Shown here in pieces: positions 17,599-26,486 of a stretch of 60,993 bases of DNA. This DNA is from Lachnoclostridium sp. An169 (GTDB taxonomy: Bacteria; Bacillota; Clostridia; Lachnospirales; Lachnospiraceae), in the NCBI RefSeq assembly GCF_002160525.1, contig NZ_NFKT01000029.1, positions 1 to 60,993 of the forward strand, read 5' to 3'. Under the pieces are notes generated by a model, which was given only the letters and a program-made list of their open reading frames with translations, did no database searches and was not told the origin of the DNA. Each line of letters opens with the position of its first letter. The stretch's first letter is position 1. The position numbers were made by a program, and so were the translations under genes.

Positions 17599-19974
17599 TC
17601 AGCCAAGTTCCACGATTGTGACCCCTGCGTCACCCTCGCCGAATTCTCCGAGACGGTAGGATTTCACATGTTTCTGGCGGCGCAGATATTCGTGGATCCC
17701 TTTCCGGAGCGCGCCGGTTCCTTTTCCGTGTACGATGCGCACGGTATTCAGGTGGGAGAGCAGGGCGTCGTCCAGGTATTTGTCCAGTTCGGATACCGCC
17801 TCGTCCACAGTCTTTCCGAGCAGATTGATCTCCGGACTGACGGAAAGTGATTTGCTCATGGCGATCTTTCCTTTTGAGGTCCGGTTCAGCTTCTTCGGCG
17901 TGTACGGGGAGGGCTCTTCGATAATCTCCAGATCGGAAATGTTGACCTGGGACCGGAGAATGCCCATCTGCACCGTCACATTGCCCCGGGAATCCGGTTT
18001 TGATACGATGGTGCCGGTCAGATTCATGCTCAGCACTTTTACTGTTTCGCCCAGTTTGAAGTCTGTGGGTTTGTAAGCTTTTTTCTGTTTCTTCACTTTG
18101 ATGGAAGAAGCCTCAGAAGTCTCTTTGATCTTCTGGCGCAGGCGTTCCCGTTCCTTTTCCATCTCGGCTGCGGATATGTTCTCTTTTCCGAACTTCCGGA
18201 AATTCTTTATTGTCTCGTCTGCCACTTCCTTCGCCTCCCGCAGGATGGCGCCGGCTTTCTCGTTCGCCTCGCGGATGATGCGGTCGCGCTGTTCCTCCAG
18301 CTTCTCCTGGCGCTGCTTTGCCTGGGCCTTGAGGGCTTCCGTCTCCCGGCGGTATGTCTCGATCTGCACCCGCTCTTTTTCGATGGTTTTGCGGCTCTCC
18401 TCAAGATCGCTGAGAAGATCCTCGAAGGAGATATCCTGTTCGGTCAGACGCTTCTTCGCGTCCTCGATAATGTAATCCGGCAGCCCCAGTTTTCCGGAGA
18501 TGGCGAAAGCATTGCTCTTCCCGGGAATACCGATGAGAAGCCGGTAGGTGGGGCGCAGGCTTTCCACGTCAAATTCGCAGCAGGCGTTCTCCACCCCTTC
18601 TGTGGTGAGGGCGTAGACTTTCAGCTCGCTGTAGTGAGTGGTCGCCATTGTCCGTATTCCCCGTTTGTGAAGATGGGAGAGAATGGCGATCGCCAGGGCC
18701 GCGCCTTCCGTCGGGTCGGTTCCCGCACCCAGTTCATCGAAGAGGACGAGGGATTTGGAATCGACCTTTTTCAGGAAGGAGACGATATTTGTCATATGGG
18801 ATGAAAATGTACTTAAGCTCTGTTCGATGCTCTGCTCGTCTCCGATATCCGCAAAGACCTGATGGAAGACGCCGAGTTCCGAGCGGTCCCCTGCGGGAAT
18901 GTGAAGTCCCGCCTGCCCCATCAGTGTGAAAAGTCCTACGGTCTTCAAGGATACGGTCTTGCCTCCGGTATTCGGTCCAGTGATGATCAGAAGGGTAAAA
19001 TCTTCTCCCAGGGATACCGAGATGGGGACGACTTTCTTCGGATCGAGCAGCGGATGGCGGCCCTCGCGGATGCGGATCCTGCCCTCATCGTTCAGGAGAG
19101 GGCGGCTTGCCTGCATGGAGAGGGCAAGGGCACCCCGGGCAAAGATAAAGTCCAGATCCGTCATGGCGCGGTAATCGGCGCGGATCTCCTCCACAAAGGC
19201 GGAGGCTTCCGTACTCAGGTCGGCAAGGATGACCTGGATTTCCTCCTGTTCTTTCGCATAGAGCTCTTTCAGATCATTGTTCAGCCTTACTACAGCCATG
19301 GGCTCGATAAACAGTGTGGAACCGGTGGATGACTGGTCGTGGATCAGCCCCTGCACCTGAGCGCGGTACTCTGCCTTTACAGGGAGACAGTACCGGTCGC
19401 CGCGCATGGTGATAATCGGATCCTGGAGATAGTTTTTCAGCGAGCCGTTCACCAGACCTGTGAGTGTCGAGTGAACCCGGTCGTTTATGGCGTTGATGCT
19501 CCGGCGGATGTGACGGAGTGTGGTGCTTGCGTCGTCGCTGATCTCGTCCTCGGAAATGATGCACCGGTCGATTTCATTTGCCAGGGGAGTGAGAGGATCA
19601 AGGGCGTCAAAAAAGGAATCGAGACAGTCCGCAGCGTCCTCCTGGGTATCGTGCCGCCCGTAAGCCTTCACCCGGGAGGCATTGGCGAGAAGCCTGCTGA
19701 TGCGCAGCAGCTCGGAGATGCTTAAGGCACCTCCGATCTCCAGACGCTTCATGGATTCCTCCACAGGGGCGGCGTCACCGAAGGAGATGCGGCCCTTTCT
19801 CACAATGCGCGTGAACGCCGCGGCGGTCTGCTCCTGGTAAGTATTGATTTTCGCCAGATCTGTCATGGGTTTCAGCTTCCGGCAGAGCTGCCTTCCCCGG
19901 AAAGAGGAAGCCTCTTCCTCGAGGAGCGCAATAATTTTATCATATTCTAATTTGGTTAATGTCTTCTGGTTCAT
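17599..19974 (-). CDS. mutS2: MutS2 / endonuclease-type ribosome rescue ATPase
   Basis: A 791-residue MutS2. MutS-type core and clamp helices (about 1-310), the ABC ATPase domain with Walker A GPNTGGKT (about 333-340), a long charged coiled coil (about 510-630), a KOW-like segment, and a C-terminal Smr nuclease domain (about 715-791, with the VRIVHGKGTGALR signature). Family members suppress recombination and, in Bacillus, act on collided ribosomes. Full length, no sign of damage. It lies divergently from the HtrA-like gene. Confidence 0.95.
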   Translation of the reverse strand: MNQKTLTKLEYDKIIALLEEEASSFRGRQLCRKLKPMTDLAKINTYQEQTAAAFTRIVRKGRISFGDAAPVEESMKRLEIGGALSISELLRISRLLANASRVKAYGRHDTQEDAADCLDSFFDALDPLTPLANEIDRCIISEDEISDDASTTLRHIRRSINAINDRVHSTLTGLVNGSLKNYLQDPIITMRGDRYCLPVKAEYRAQVQGLIHDQSSTGSTLFIEPMAVVRLNNDLKELYAKEQEEIQVILADLSTEASAFVEEIRADYRAMTDLDFIFARGALALSMQASRPLLNDEGRIRIREGRHPLLDPKKVVPISVSLGEDFTLLIITGPNTGGKTVSLKTVGLFTLMGQAGLHIPAGDRSELGVFHQVFADIGDEQSIEQSLSTFSSHMTNIVSFLKKVDSKSLVLFDELGAGTDPTEGAALAIAILSHLHKRGIRTMATTHYSELKVYALTTEGVENACCEFDVESLRPTYRLLIGIPGKSNAFAISGKLGLPDYIIEDAKKRLTEQDISFEDLLSDLEESRKTIEKERVQIETYRRETEALKAQAKQRQEKLEEQRDRIIREANEKAGAILREAKEVADETIKNFRKFGKENISAAEMEKERERLRQKIKETSEASSIKVKKQKKAYKPTDFKLGETVKVLSMNLTGTIVSKPDSRGNVTVQMGILRSQVNISDLEIIEEPSPYTPKKLNRTSKGKIAMSKSLSVSPEINLLGKTVDEAVSELDKYLDDALLSHLNTVRIVHGKGTGALRKGIHEYLRRQKHVKSYRLGEFGEGDAGVTIVELG

Positions 19975-20071
19975 ATTAAACTGCCACCTATTGACTTATT
20001 TTTTCAGGTACGAATTTCATTTTACCCCATTCTTTCCATAAAGAAAAGGCTTTTTGCGGAATATAATAGGA

Positions 20072-20100
20072 TTGAACTCTCGAAATGAATCGGTTATACT
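20072..20100 (+). promoter_or_regulatory. Promoter of the HtrA-like/yhaM/rlmD genes
   Basis: TTGAAC (20072-20077), a 17-base spacer, TATACT (20095-20100), about 25 bases ahead of the start codon. Confidence 0.65.
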
Positions 20101-20125
20101 ATTGGTTATAAGGAGATTTGAGCCT

Positions 20126-21397
20126 ATGCCGAACGACAGAGAACAAAATCCGGGGCCTGAAAAAGAGCCGAAGTATTCTTTCCTGAAAGAGACGATAAAA
20201 CCGAAGCCGATCAGCGGGGAAAAGCTCTTCAGACAGTTTGTCAGGATTGCCATATACGGCGTGATTCTGGGAGCTTTTGCCTGTGTTGGTTTTTTTGCGC
20301 TCAAACCATGGGCGCAGGAGTGGTTCCGCGGTACGCCAGACACAGTGAGCATTCCTGCGGATGAGGAGCCGGATACAGAGCCGGCGGAAAACGAGGATCC
20401 GGAACAGCAGACGGTTCCGGTTCTTGATGCGGCAAGCGGCAGCGAGATCATGGACAGTATGTATGAGCTGGCAGAGGAAGGGCAGAAAGGAATCGTGACC
20501 GTGAAAAAGGCAGCCACAGCGGAACAGTGGGGGGCGGACACGGATCAGAGTGCCCGGTCCGTAACCGGTGTGATTACGGCGGACAACGGACAGGAACTTC
20601 TGATTCTTGCGGATAATTCCATCTGCAGTGACGCCCAGTCCTGGACAGTGACATTTGCCGACGGCAGCAGCTACGCGGCTTCTTTGAAAAAGCAGGACAG
20701 AAATACCGGTCTGGCTGTTTTCAGTGTGCCTCACAGTGATATTTCCAGTGCTACGTGGAATGCGGTTAAAGTATCTGTCCTCGGAAATTCCAATCTGATG
20801 ACACGGGGAGAGCAGGTGATCGCTCTTGGAAATATGTTCGGCTATGCGGACGGCGTCGGATATGGTGTGATCAGTTCCGGCACTTATAAGATGTCTCTTT
20901 ATGACGGCGACTGCGATATTATAGCGACGGATATAGCTGCCGCGGATGGAGGCACCGGGGTGCTGCTGAATCTGAACGGCGAGGTGATCGGGCTGATTTC
21001 TCCGGATATATGGGCTGACAGAGGAATGAATACAGCCAATGCCTATGCGATTTCCGATATCAAAACAGTGATCGAGCTCCTTGCCAACGGGCAGAGCGTT
21101 CCCTATATCGGAATATCCGGCACGACTGTTACCGGTCAGATCCAGGAATCCCAGGGAATGCCGGAAGGCGTCTATGTGATCGAGGTCGATCCGGATTCTC
21201 CCGCCATGGCAGCAGGTATCCAGAGCGGGGATGTGATCTGTGAAGTCTCCGGGCAGACAGTGACGAATCTGGGAGCATACCAGAGAGCAGTTCTGGAAAC
21301 CGAGACGGGAACCCAGATTACGATCCGGGGCATGCGTCAGGGCGCGGAAGGGTATGTAGAGGTAAAATTTACCGTGACCGTGGGAAGTAAAGAATAG
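20126..21397 (+). CDS. Membrane-anchored HtrA-like PDZ protein, probably protease-dead
   Basis: A 423-residue protein shaped like a DegP/HtrA protease: a cytoplasmic tail, one membrane helix (about 39-59), an acidic linker, a trypsin-like fold (about 120-310) and a C-terminal PDZ domain (about 325-420, with GVYVIEVDPDSPAMAAGIQSGDVI). The catalytic signatures are missing. The GNSGG serine loop reads ADGGTG at about 273-278, and the expected TNNHV histidine position reads LADNS. It therefore more likely binds peptides or acts as a scaffold at the cell surface (inference). The ATG at 20126 is chosen for its AAGGAG site; an upstream in-frame ATG lacks one. Confidence 0.8.
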   Translation: MPNDREQNPGPEKEPKYSFLKETIKPKPISGEKLFRQFVRIAIYGVILGAFACVGFFALKPWAQEWFRGTPDTVSIPADEEPDTEPAENEDPEQQTVPVLDAASGSEIMDSMYELAEEGQKGIVTVKKAATAEQWGADTDQSARSVTGVITADNGQELLILADNSICSDAQSWTVTFADGSSYAASLKKQDRNTGLAVFSVPHSDISSATWNAVKVSVLGNSNLMTRGEQVIALGNMFGYADGVGYGVISSGTYKMSLYDGDCDIIATDIAAADGGTGVLLNLNGEVIGLISPDIWADRGMNTANAYAISDIKTVIELLANGQSVPYIGISGTTVTGQIQESQGMPEGVYVIEVDPDSPAMAAGIQSGDVICEVSGQTVTNLGAYQRAVLETETGTQITIRGMRQGAEGYVEVKFTVTVGSKE

Positions 21398-21471
21398 ATG
21401 CGGCAGTTTCGCGGCGTGCCGGAAGAAAAGAAAATATAAACAGAAAGAAAATAATAGAAAGAGGAAAATAA

Positions 21472-22419
21472 ATGCGCTATATTAACGGACTTCATGAGGG
21501 AGAGACAATCAGAAATGTATATCTCTGTAAGGGAAAACGCTCGGCGGAGACGAGAAACGGAAAACCGTACGACAATCTCCTCCTGCAGGATAAGACGGGA
21601 ACACTGGACGGAAAGGTCTGGGATCCGAATTCCCAGGGGATTGCGGATTATGACGAGAAAGATTTCATCGAGGTGTTCGGGGATGTGATCAGCTACAACG
21701 GCAACCTGCAGCTGAACATCCGCCAGATCAGAAAGGCACAGGAAGGCGAGTACAATCCCGCGGATTATATGCCGGTTACGGAGAAAAGCGTGGAGGGAAT
21801 GTACCAGGAGCTGACAGCCTGCATCCTCCAGATCGGCAACCCGTATCTGAAGCAGGTGCTGGAGTTCTACTTTGTGAAAGATGAAGATTTTATAAAGAAA
21901 TTTAAGGGACATTCGGCGGCAAAGACAGTCCATCACGGATTCTCGGGGGGACTTCTGGAACATACGCTGAGTGTCCTCCATCTGTGCGAATATTTCGCCG
22001 GGGCTTATCCCATCCTCAACCGGGATCTGCTCCTGACGGCAGCCATCTGCCACGATATCGGAAAGACGCGGGAACTTTCCGCATTTCCGGACAATGACTA
22101 CACGGATGAGGGACAGCTGATCGGCCACATTGTGATCGGCGTGGAGATGATCGACGAGGCGATCCGCACAGTTCCGGATTTCCCGGGGCGTCTGGCAAAT
22201 GAGCTGAAGCACTGCATCATCGCACATCACGGGGAACTGGAGTACGGCTCACCCAAGAAACCGGCGCTGGCGGAGGCTCTGGCGCTGAACCTGGCAGACA
22301 ATGCAGACGCGAAAATGCAGACACTGACAGAGATTTTCAAAGGAAAGACAGGAACCGAGTGGCTGGGATACAACAGACTCTTTGAGTCCAATCTGCGCAG
22401 GACTTCGGGAGGAAATTAG
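21472..22419 (+). CDS. yhaM: 3'-5' exoribonuclease YhaM family (OB + HD)
   Basis: A 315-residue enzyme with an N-terminal OB-fold (about 10-95) that grips nucleic acid and a C-terminal HD hydrolase domain. Metal ligands include H-GG-LLEHT (about 160-170), CHDIGK and the AHHGE element. YhaM trims RNA or short DNA 3' ends in Firmicutes. Length matches the family. Ribosome site AGAGG. It is 3 bases from the next gene, so the two are coupled. Confidence 0.9.
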   Translation: MRYINGLHEGETIRNVYLCKGKRSAETRNGKPYDNLLLQDKTGTLDGKVWDPNSQGIADYDEKDFIEVFGDVISYNGNLQLNIRQIRKAQEGEYNPADYMPVTEKSVEGMYQELTACILQIGNPYLKQVLEFYFVKDEDFIKKFKGHSAAKTVHHGFSGGLLEHTLSVLHLCEYFAGAYPILNRDLLLTAAICHDIGKTRELSAFPDNDYTDEGQLIGHIVIGVEMIDEAIRTVPDFPGRLANELKHCIIAHHGELEYGSPKKPALAEALALNLADNADAKMQTLTEIFKGKTGTEWLGYNRLFESNLRRTSGGN

Positions 22420-22422
22420 GAA

Positions 22423-23952
22423 ATGCAGAAGAATGATACGGCGCAGGTGGAGATTACGGATATCGGGGTAAACGGGGAAGGCATCGGTAAAGTTGACGGG
22501 TATACGCTGTTTATCAAGGATGCCGTGATCGGGGACCTGGTGGAAGCGAAAGTTATAAAGGCGAAGAAGAACTACGGATACGCCAGACTGATGAGGGTTA
22601 TCCGCCCGTCGGAATACCGCGTCGAGCCGAAGTGTCCGTATGCGAGAAAGTGCGGAGGCTGTCAGATTCAGGAGATGTCCTACGAAAGACAGCTTCAGTT
22701 TAAAGAACAGAAAGTCCGGGGAAATCTGGAGCGGATCGGAGGATTTGCCCCGGATTTTCTTGACCGTGTGACAGAGCCCATTGTAGGATCAGAGCATCCC
22801 TTCGGCTACCGGAACAAGGCGCAGTTCCCCTTCGGAACCGACAAAGAGGGGAATCCCGTCACCGGGTTCTACGCGGGAAGGACCCATGACATCATTGTAA
22901 ATACTGACTGCCCGCTTGGCGTCAGCGTAAACCGTGAGATCCTGGAGATTATTCTGGACTATATGCGGAAGTATCATGTCCCTGCCTATAACGAAAAAGA
23001 GGGAACCGGGCTGATCCGCCACGCCCTGCTCCGGTACGGTTTCCGCACCGGCGAGATTATGGTGTGTCTGGTGGTGAATGTTTCCAGTGAGAAGGCGATG
23101 CGGGATAATGCCTCCGGTATCATTCCCCATGCGGAGGAGCTGATCCGCAGGCTGACAGCCATCAAAGGGATGACAAGCATTACCGTAAGTCCGAACACAA
23201 GGCGGGATAACGTGATCATGGGAGATAGCTATGAAGTCCTGTGGGGGCAGGGATATATCACCGATTATATCGGAGAAGTCCGCTATCAGATCTCGCCCCT
23301 GTCGTTCTATCAGGTGAATCCGGAACAGACGGAGAAGCTCTACGGACTGGCTCTCGAGTACGCGGACCTCAAAGGCGGAGAGACGGTCTGGGATCTGTAC
23401 TGCGGCATCGGGACGATCTCTCTGTTCCTGGCAAAGAAAGCGGGGAAGGTCTACGGTGTGGAGATCGTGCCCCAGGCTATCGGGGACGCCCGGAGAAATG
23501 CCGAGATCAACGGGATCACCAATGCGGAGTTCTTCGTGGGGAAAGCGGAGGAAGTGCTGCCGGAGTATTATGTGAAGAGCGGACAGGCGGATCGTGGAAA
23601 GGACGGGCGCGCAGCGGGCGGAATGGACGCGCACGCCGACAGTGGAACGAGCGGTCACGCCGATGTAATCGTTGTGGATCCTCCCCGGAAGGGATGCGAT
23701 CAGGCATTGCTTGAGACGATTGTGAAGATGGCGCCTGAGAAAGTCGTGTATGTGAGCTGCGATTCTGCGACGCTGGCGAGGGACCTGAGGTTTCTGTGTG
23801 AGAACGGGTATGAGCTGAAGAGGGTGCGGGCGGTGGATCAGTTCGCGCAGGGCGTACATGTGGAGACGGTAGCATTGCTTTCCAAACTTAAAATAGATAA
23901 ACATATTGAAGTGGAATTGGATATGGATGAACTTGGTTGTTGCGAAGGGTAA
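22423..23952 (+). CDS. rlmD: RlmD/RumA-type rRNA m5U methyltransferase, 3' end probably truncated
   Basis: A 509-residue uracil-C5 methyltransferase. TRAM domain (about 1-60), 4Fe-4S cysteines (CPYARKCGGC with a later partner), SAM site WDLYCGIGTISLFLA, DPPRKG, and catalytic cysteine in YVSCD. An extra hydrophilic insert (about 387-410, rich in G, D, H, A) precedes DPPRKG. In relatives I recall, the protein continues well past the EVELDMDEL stretch; here it ends with GCCEG just after it. The AT-rich island begins at this point, so the tail was probably removed by integration (inference). The catalytic core is complete, so it may still work. Confidence 0.85.
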   Translation: MQKNDTAQVEITDIGVNGEGIGKVDGYTLFIKDAVIGDLVEAKVIKAKKNYGYARLMRVIRPSEYRVEPKCPYARKCGGCQIQEMSYERQLQFKEQKVRGNLERIGGFAPDFLDRVTEPIVGSEHPFGYRNKAQFPFGTDKEGNPVTGFYAGRTHDIIVNTDCPLGVSVNREILEIILDYMRKYHVPAYNEKEGTGLIRHALLRYGFRTGEIMVCLVVNVSSEKAMRDNASGIIPHAEELIRRLTAIKGMTSITVSPNTRRDNVIMGDSYEVLWGQGYITDYIGEVRYQISPLSFYQVNPEQTEKLYGLALEYADLKGGETVWDLYCGIGTISLFLAKKAGKVYGVEIVPQAIGDARRNAEINGITNAEFFVGKAEEVLPEYYVKSGQADRGKDGRAAGGMDAHADSGTSGHADVIVVDPPRKGCDQALLETIVKMAPEKVVYVSCDSATLARDLRFLCENGYELKRVRAVDQFAQGVHVETVALLSKLKIDKHIEVELDMDELGCCEG

Positions 23953-24097
23953 AGCAACTTATTAGGTAATGAGAGATTACGCACCAGAGCATTGTGGATT
24001 GAAAGTCAGTAATTTGTATATTACATAGGTAAAGGTGGTATTGAAAGTATAAAATATTTTAAGATGATTTATTGACTTGCTAAATAGGAGGTTAAGC

Positions 24098-25114
24098 ATG
24101 GCAAAGGATTTAACAAATTCAAGACTAGACAGACAAAATATATTAAATAATGAAATTGCCATAGAAGAAATACAACAGAAGTCAGGAATAGACGGTGTTT
24201 TATGGAATGGCAAAGTATTTATGACTCGTGAAATGGTAGCTAATTTTTTTGAAGTTGATATAAGAACAATTAGCCGTTATTTGGAACAAAACGGAGAAGA
24301 ACTTTGTGCAAATGGATATCAGGTGCTTCGAGGGAAAAATTTAAAAGCTTTTTTAGAATCTGCAAAAAATTCTGGTAAGGACATTTATGTCCCTACCAAA
24401 ACAACAGTGCTTGGAGTGTTTGATTTTCGCGCATTTTTAAATATGGCTATGCTTTTATCTGAAAGTGATAAGGCTAGAGCGCTGCGACAGTTAATGTTGG
24501 ATATAGTTATTGACCTTATTAACCGTAAAACCGGTGGTGGAACGAAATATATCAATCAGAGGGATAAAGACTTTGTTTACTCCTCTTTGCAAGAAGATAA
24601 TTATCGCAGGCAATTTACTGATGCGTTAAAAAATTATGTGGAAGATAACCGATATAAATATGCCCATTTTACTGATATGATATATGTAAGCATATTTAAG
24701 GAAAAAGCAAAAGAATATAAGAAAATTTTGGACTTAAAAGCAAATGAGAAGGTTCGAGATACTTTTTATAGTGAAATATTGGATATTATAGCGGCTTATG
24801 AGAGCGGCCTTGCTGATGCTATAAAACGTGAATATGAACGAGTGGGCCACATTTTATCACAACAAGAAACAGAAGAAGTGTTTAGATGTTTTGAAAATAT
24901 GGCACTGTGGAAGCCACTCATCCAACGCGGGCGGGTAAAAATGGCAAGTCGTGATATGGCACTAAGGGATGCGTTTCATTATCAATTATCAGAGTATATA
25001 CAACCTCTTGATAAAGAAGAATATCAAAAATTTTTGGGTGCTGCCGGAGATGAATTGGACAAGCTGATGCAGGAAAATCAAGAGGTTTTACGCAGGTTGA
25101 AGGAGCGTGATTAA
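24098..25114 (+). CDS. RhuM-like protein, partner of the Doc-type gene
   Basis: A 338-residue protein resembling the virulence-RhuM family found on mobile DNA. The N-terminal part (about 30-100: FMTREMVANFFEVDIRTISRYLEQNGEEL) looks like a DNA-binding head, followed by a helical body. The start at 24098 follows a perfect AGGAGG; an in-frame ATG seven codons earlier was rejected. The stop codon is immediately followed by the ATG of the Doc-like gene, so the two are translationally coupled. RhuM heads fused or linked to Fic/Doc toxins are known, which suggests a toxin-antitoxin or phage-defence role (inference). Much more AT-rich than the core genes. Confidence 0.75.
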   Translation: MAKDLTNSRLDRQNILNNEIAIEEIQQKSGIDGVLWNGKVFMTREMVANFFEVDIRTISRYLEQNGEELCANGYQVLRGKNLKAFLESAKNSGKDIYVPTKTTVLGVFDFRAFLNMAMLLSESDKARALRQLMLDIVIDLINRKTGGGTKYINQRDKDFVYSSLQEDNYRRQFTDALKNYVEDNRYKYAHFTDMIYVSIFKEKAKEYKKILDLKANEKVRDTFYSEILDIIAAYESGLADAIKREYERVGHILSQQETEEVFRCFENMALWKPLIQRGRVKMASRDMALRDAFHYQLSEYIQPLDKEEYQKFLGAAGDELDKLMQENQEVLRRLKERD

Positions 25115-25555
25115 ATGGATGGGATCATTTATTTAACGCTCGAACAAGCAAAGGTAATACATAAAAAGACGATTAAGTATAGTGGCGGGGGAACCTATGA
25201 ATCCCTGGATATCGGAAAGCTTGCCAGTGTTTTGCAGCATATACAAAACGATGAATATTATCCGACATTTGTGGATAAGCTGACACATTTATTTTTTTGC
25301 ACTTGCGAATTTCATTGTTTTGCTGACGGCAATAAAAGACTTGCCATTACACTATCGTTGCAATTTCTATTATTTAATGGGTACATGGGAATTGCAAAAA
25401 ACTTTATGTCAATTACAGAAAATATCAGTTATCATGTTGCTGCCGGGAAAATAAGTAAAGAACTTCTTCACAAAATAATGACGGCTATTATGGACGGCAC
25501 ATATGAACAAAATGAAACGCTTAAAATTGAGATAATGAATGCAATTGCAGAGTAG
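25115..25555 (+). CDS. Fic/Doc-family protein (death-on-curing type)
   Basis: A 146-residue Doc-like protein with the core motif HCFADGNKR (about 69-77), matching HxFxDxNKR. Doc proteins phosphorylate EF-Tu and Fic proteins transfer AMP; the Doc-like asparagine-lysine-arginine ending favours the former class. No separate small Phd-type antitoxin is seen, so the upstream RhuM-like protein may serve that role (inference). Its start abuts the upstream stop. It lies in the AT-rich island. Confidence 0.8.
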   Translation: MDGIIYLTLEQAKVIHKKTIKYSGGGTYESLDIGKLASVLQHIQNDEYYPTFVDKLTHLFFCTCEFHCFADGNKRLAITLSLQFLLFNGYMGIAKNFMSITENISYHVAAGKISKELLHKIMTAIMDGTYEQNETLKIEIMNAIAE

Positions 25556-25880
25556 TTTATTTAAGAGCATAATTATTACTATTGCAAGGGAGTGAAGGTT
25601 TGGACAATATTGAATATGTTGAGACGGTAGTTCTGATGTCTCGGGTGAAGGAGTAATCGACGGAAAATGCCATATTTCCTTTGTTTTTGGCAGTTCATTG
25701 GTGACAGCGTCAGGCCATAATAAAGGAAAAAACTGCATTGACAAAACATATCCAAGACACTCATCAGATAGTTGAGTCGCCAATTTGGATGTGAATAAGT
25801 TGAGTGGGCTGTTTGGATGTTTTTGGGATAGAGTTGATTTCGTGGTTTGGATAACATGGAGTTGTGGTTGTGATTTGAAT
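25556..25880 (+). other. Gene-free stretch with a possible gene remnant
   Basis: No supported gene. A short open stretch at about 25645-25785 (containing VIDGKCHISFVFGSS) lacks a start and ribosome site and may be a remnant of unknown origin. From about 25786 to 25880 the plus strand is strikingly rich in G and T and poor in C. Confidence 0.4.
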
Positions 25881-25882
25881 GT

Positions 25883-25928
25883 TAAAAAAGACTCTTTGCT
25901 TTTTGAATAGGTAAGGAGTCTTTTTTTT
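25883..25928 (+). terminator. Terminator before the HTH cassette
   Basis: AAAAAAGACTC pairs with GAGTCTTTTTTTT across a loop of about 22 bases, ending in a T8 run. By its symmetry it may work in both directions. Confidence 0.75.
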
Positions 25929-25956
25929 GTCAAAAAAATAGAAATAGTAAAAATAT

Positions 25957-25988
25957 TTGACAAGATAAAAATTTTATACTATCTTAGA
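25957..25988 (+). promoter_or_regulatory. Promoter of the HTH cassette
   Basis: TTGACA (25957-25962), a 17-base spacer, TATCTT (25980-25985). The bases 25966-25982 are identical to 232-248 near the left end of the window. Confidence 0.6.
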
Positions 25989-26004
25989 AATGGGAGGTGA
26001 ATCG

Positions 26005-26472
26005 ATGAAAAACTATACGGAGCATGAAATTAGTAAGCTTCAAGATAATCTTTTATTAATTCGTAAGGCTGGGGGGTGGTCAGCTGACGAATTTGGCGAA
26101 TTTATAGGTGTTACTAAACAGACAATTAGTAATCTTGAGAATAAAAAGACGGCATTGAGCAAGACACAATATATTGCAATTCGAGCTGTTCTAGATTATG
26201 AAATGGCAGAACGGCCAGACGATGAAGTGTTGATATCTACAGTTAACTTATGTTTGAATTCTGATGAACTTTCAGATGCGGATAAAAAAAAGGCGCAAGC
26301 GTTTATAGAAGGAGCAACAAAGGCCGGACTGGATAGTGCAGCAATTCGAGGTGGTCTTGTTGCATTAGTGGGGGCGGCAGCAGCAGAAGCTTTAGTAGTG
26401 CCAGTCATCGCTCCGGTTTTGCTTGGAGCAGCAGGTGCTTGGCTTGCAGCAATAATTAAAAAGAAAAAATAG
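26005..26472 (+). CDS. HTH (XRE-like) protein with hydrophobic Gly/Ala tail
   Basis: A 155-residue protein. Residues about 10-65 form an XRE-type helix-turn-helix (ADEFGEFIGVTKQTISNLENKK). The C-terminal 45 residues are a long stretch of G, A, V and L ending in five charged residues (IIKKKK), which looks like a membrane-inserting or glycine-zipper segment. DNA binding joined to a membrane-active tail is unusual. The start is set by GGGAGGTGA at 25992-26000; an in-frame ATG at 25990 lies over that site and was rejected. First gene of a three-gene run. Function unknown. Confidence 0.7.
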   Translation: MKNYTEHEISKLQDNLLLIRKAGGWSADEFGEFIGVTKQTISNLENKKTALSKTQYIAIRAVLDYEMAERPDDEVLISTVNLCLNSDELSDADKKKAQAFIEGATKAGLDSAAIRGGLVALVGAAAAEALVVPVIAPVLLGAAGAWLAAIIKKKK

Positions 26473-26486
26473 AGAGGAGAGGGAAG

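Noticed and set aside
25409..25963. 184-residue open frame on the minus strand
   Set aside because: No recognisable domain, no ribosome site, and it overlaps the end of the Doc-like gene antisense.
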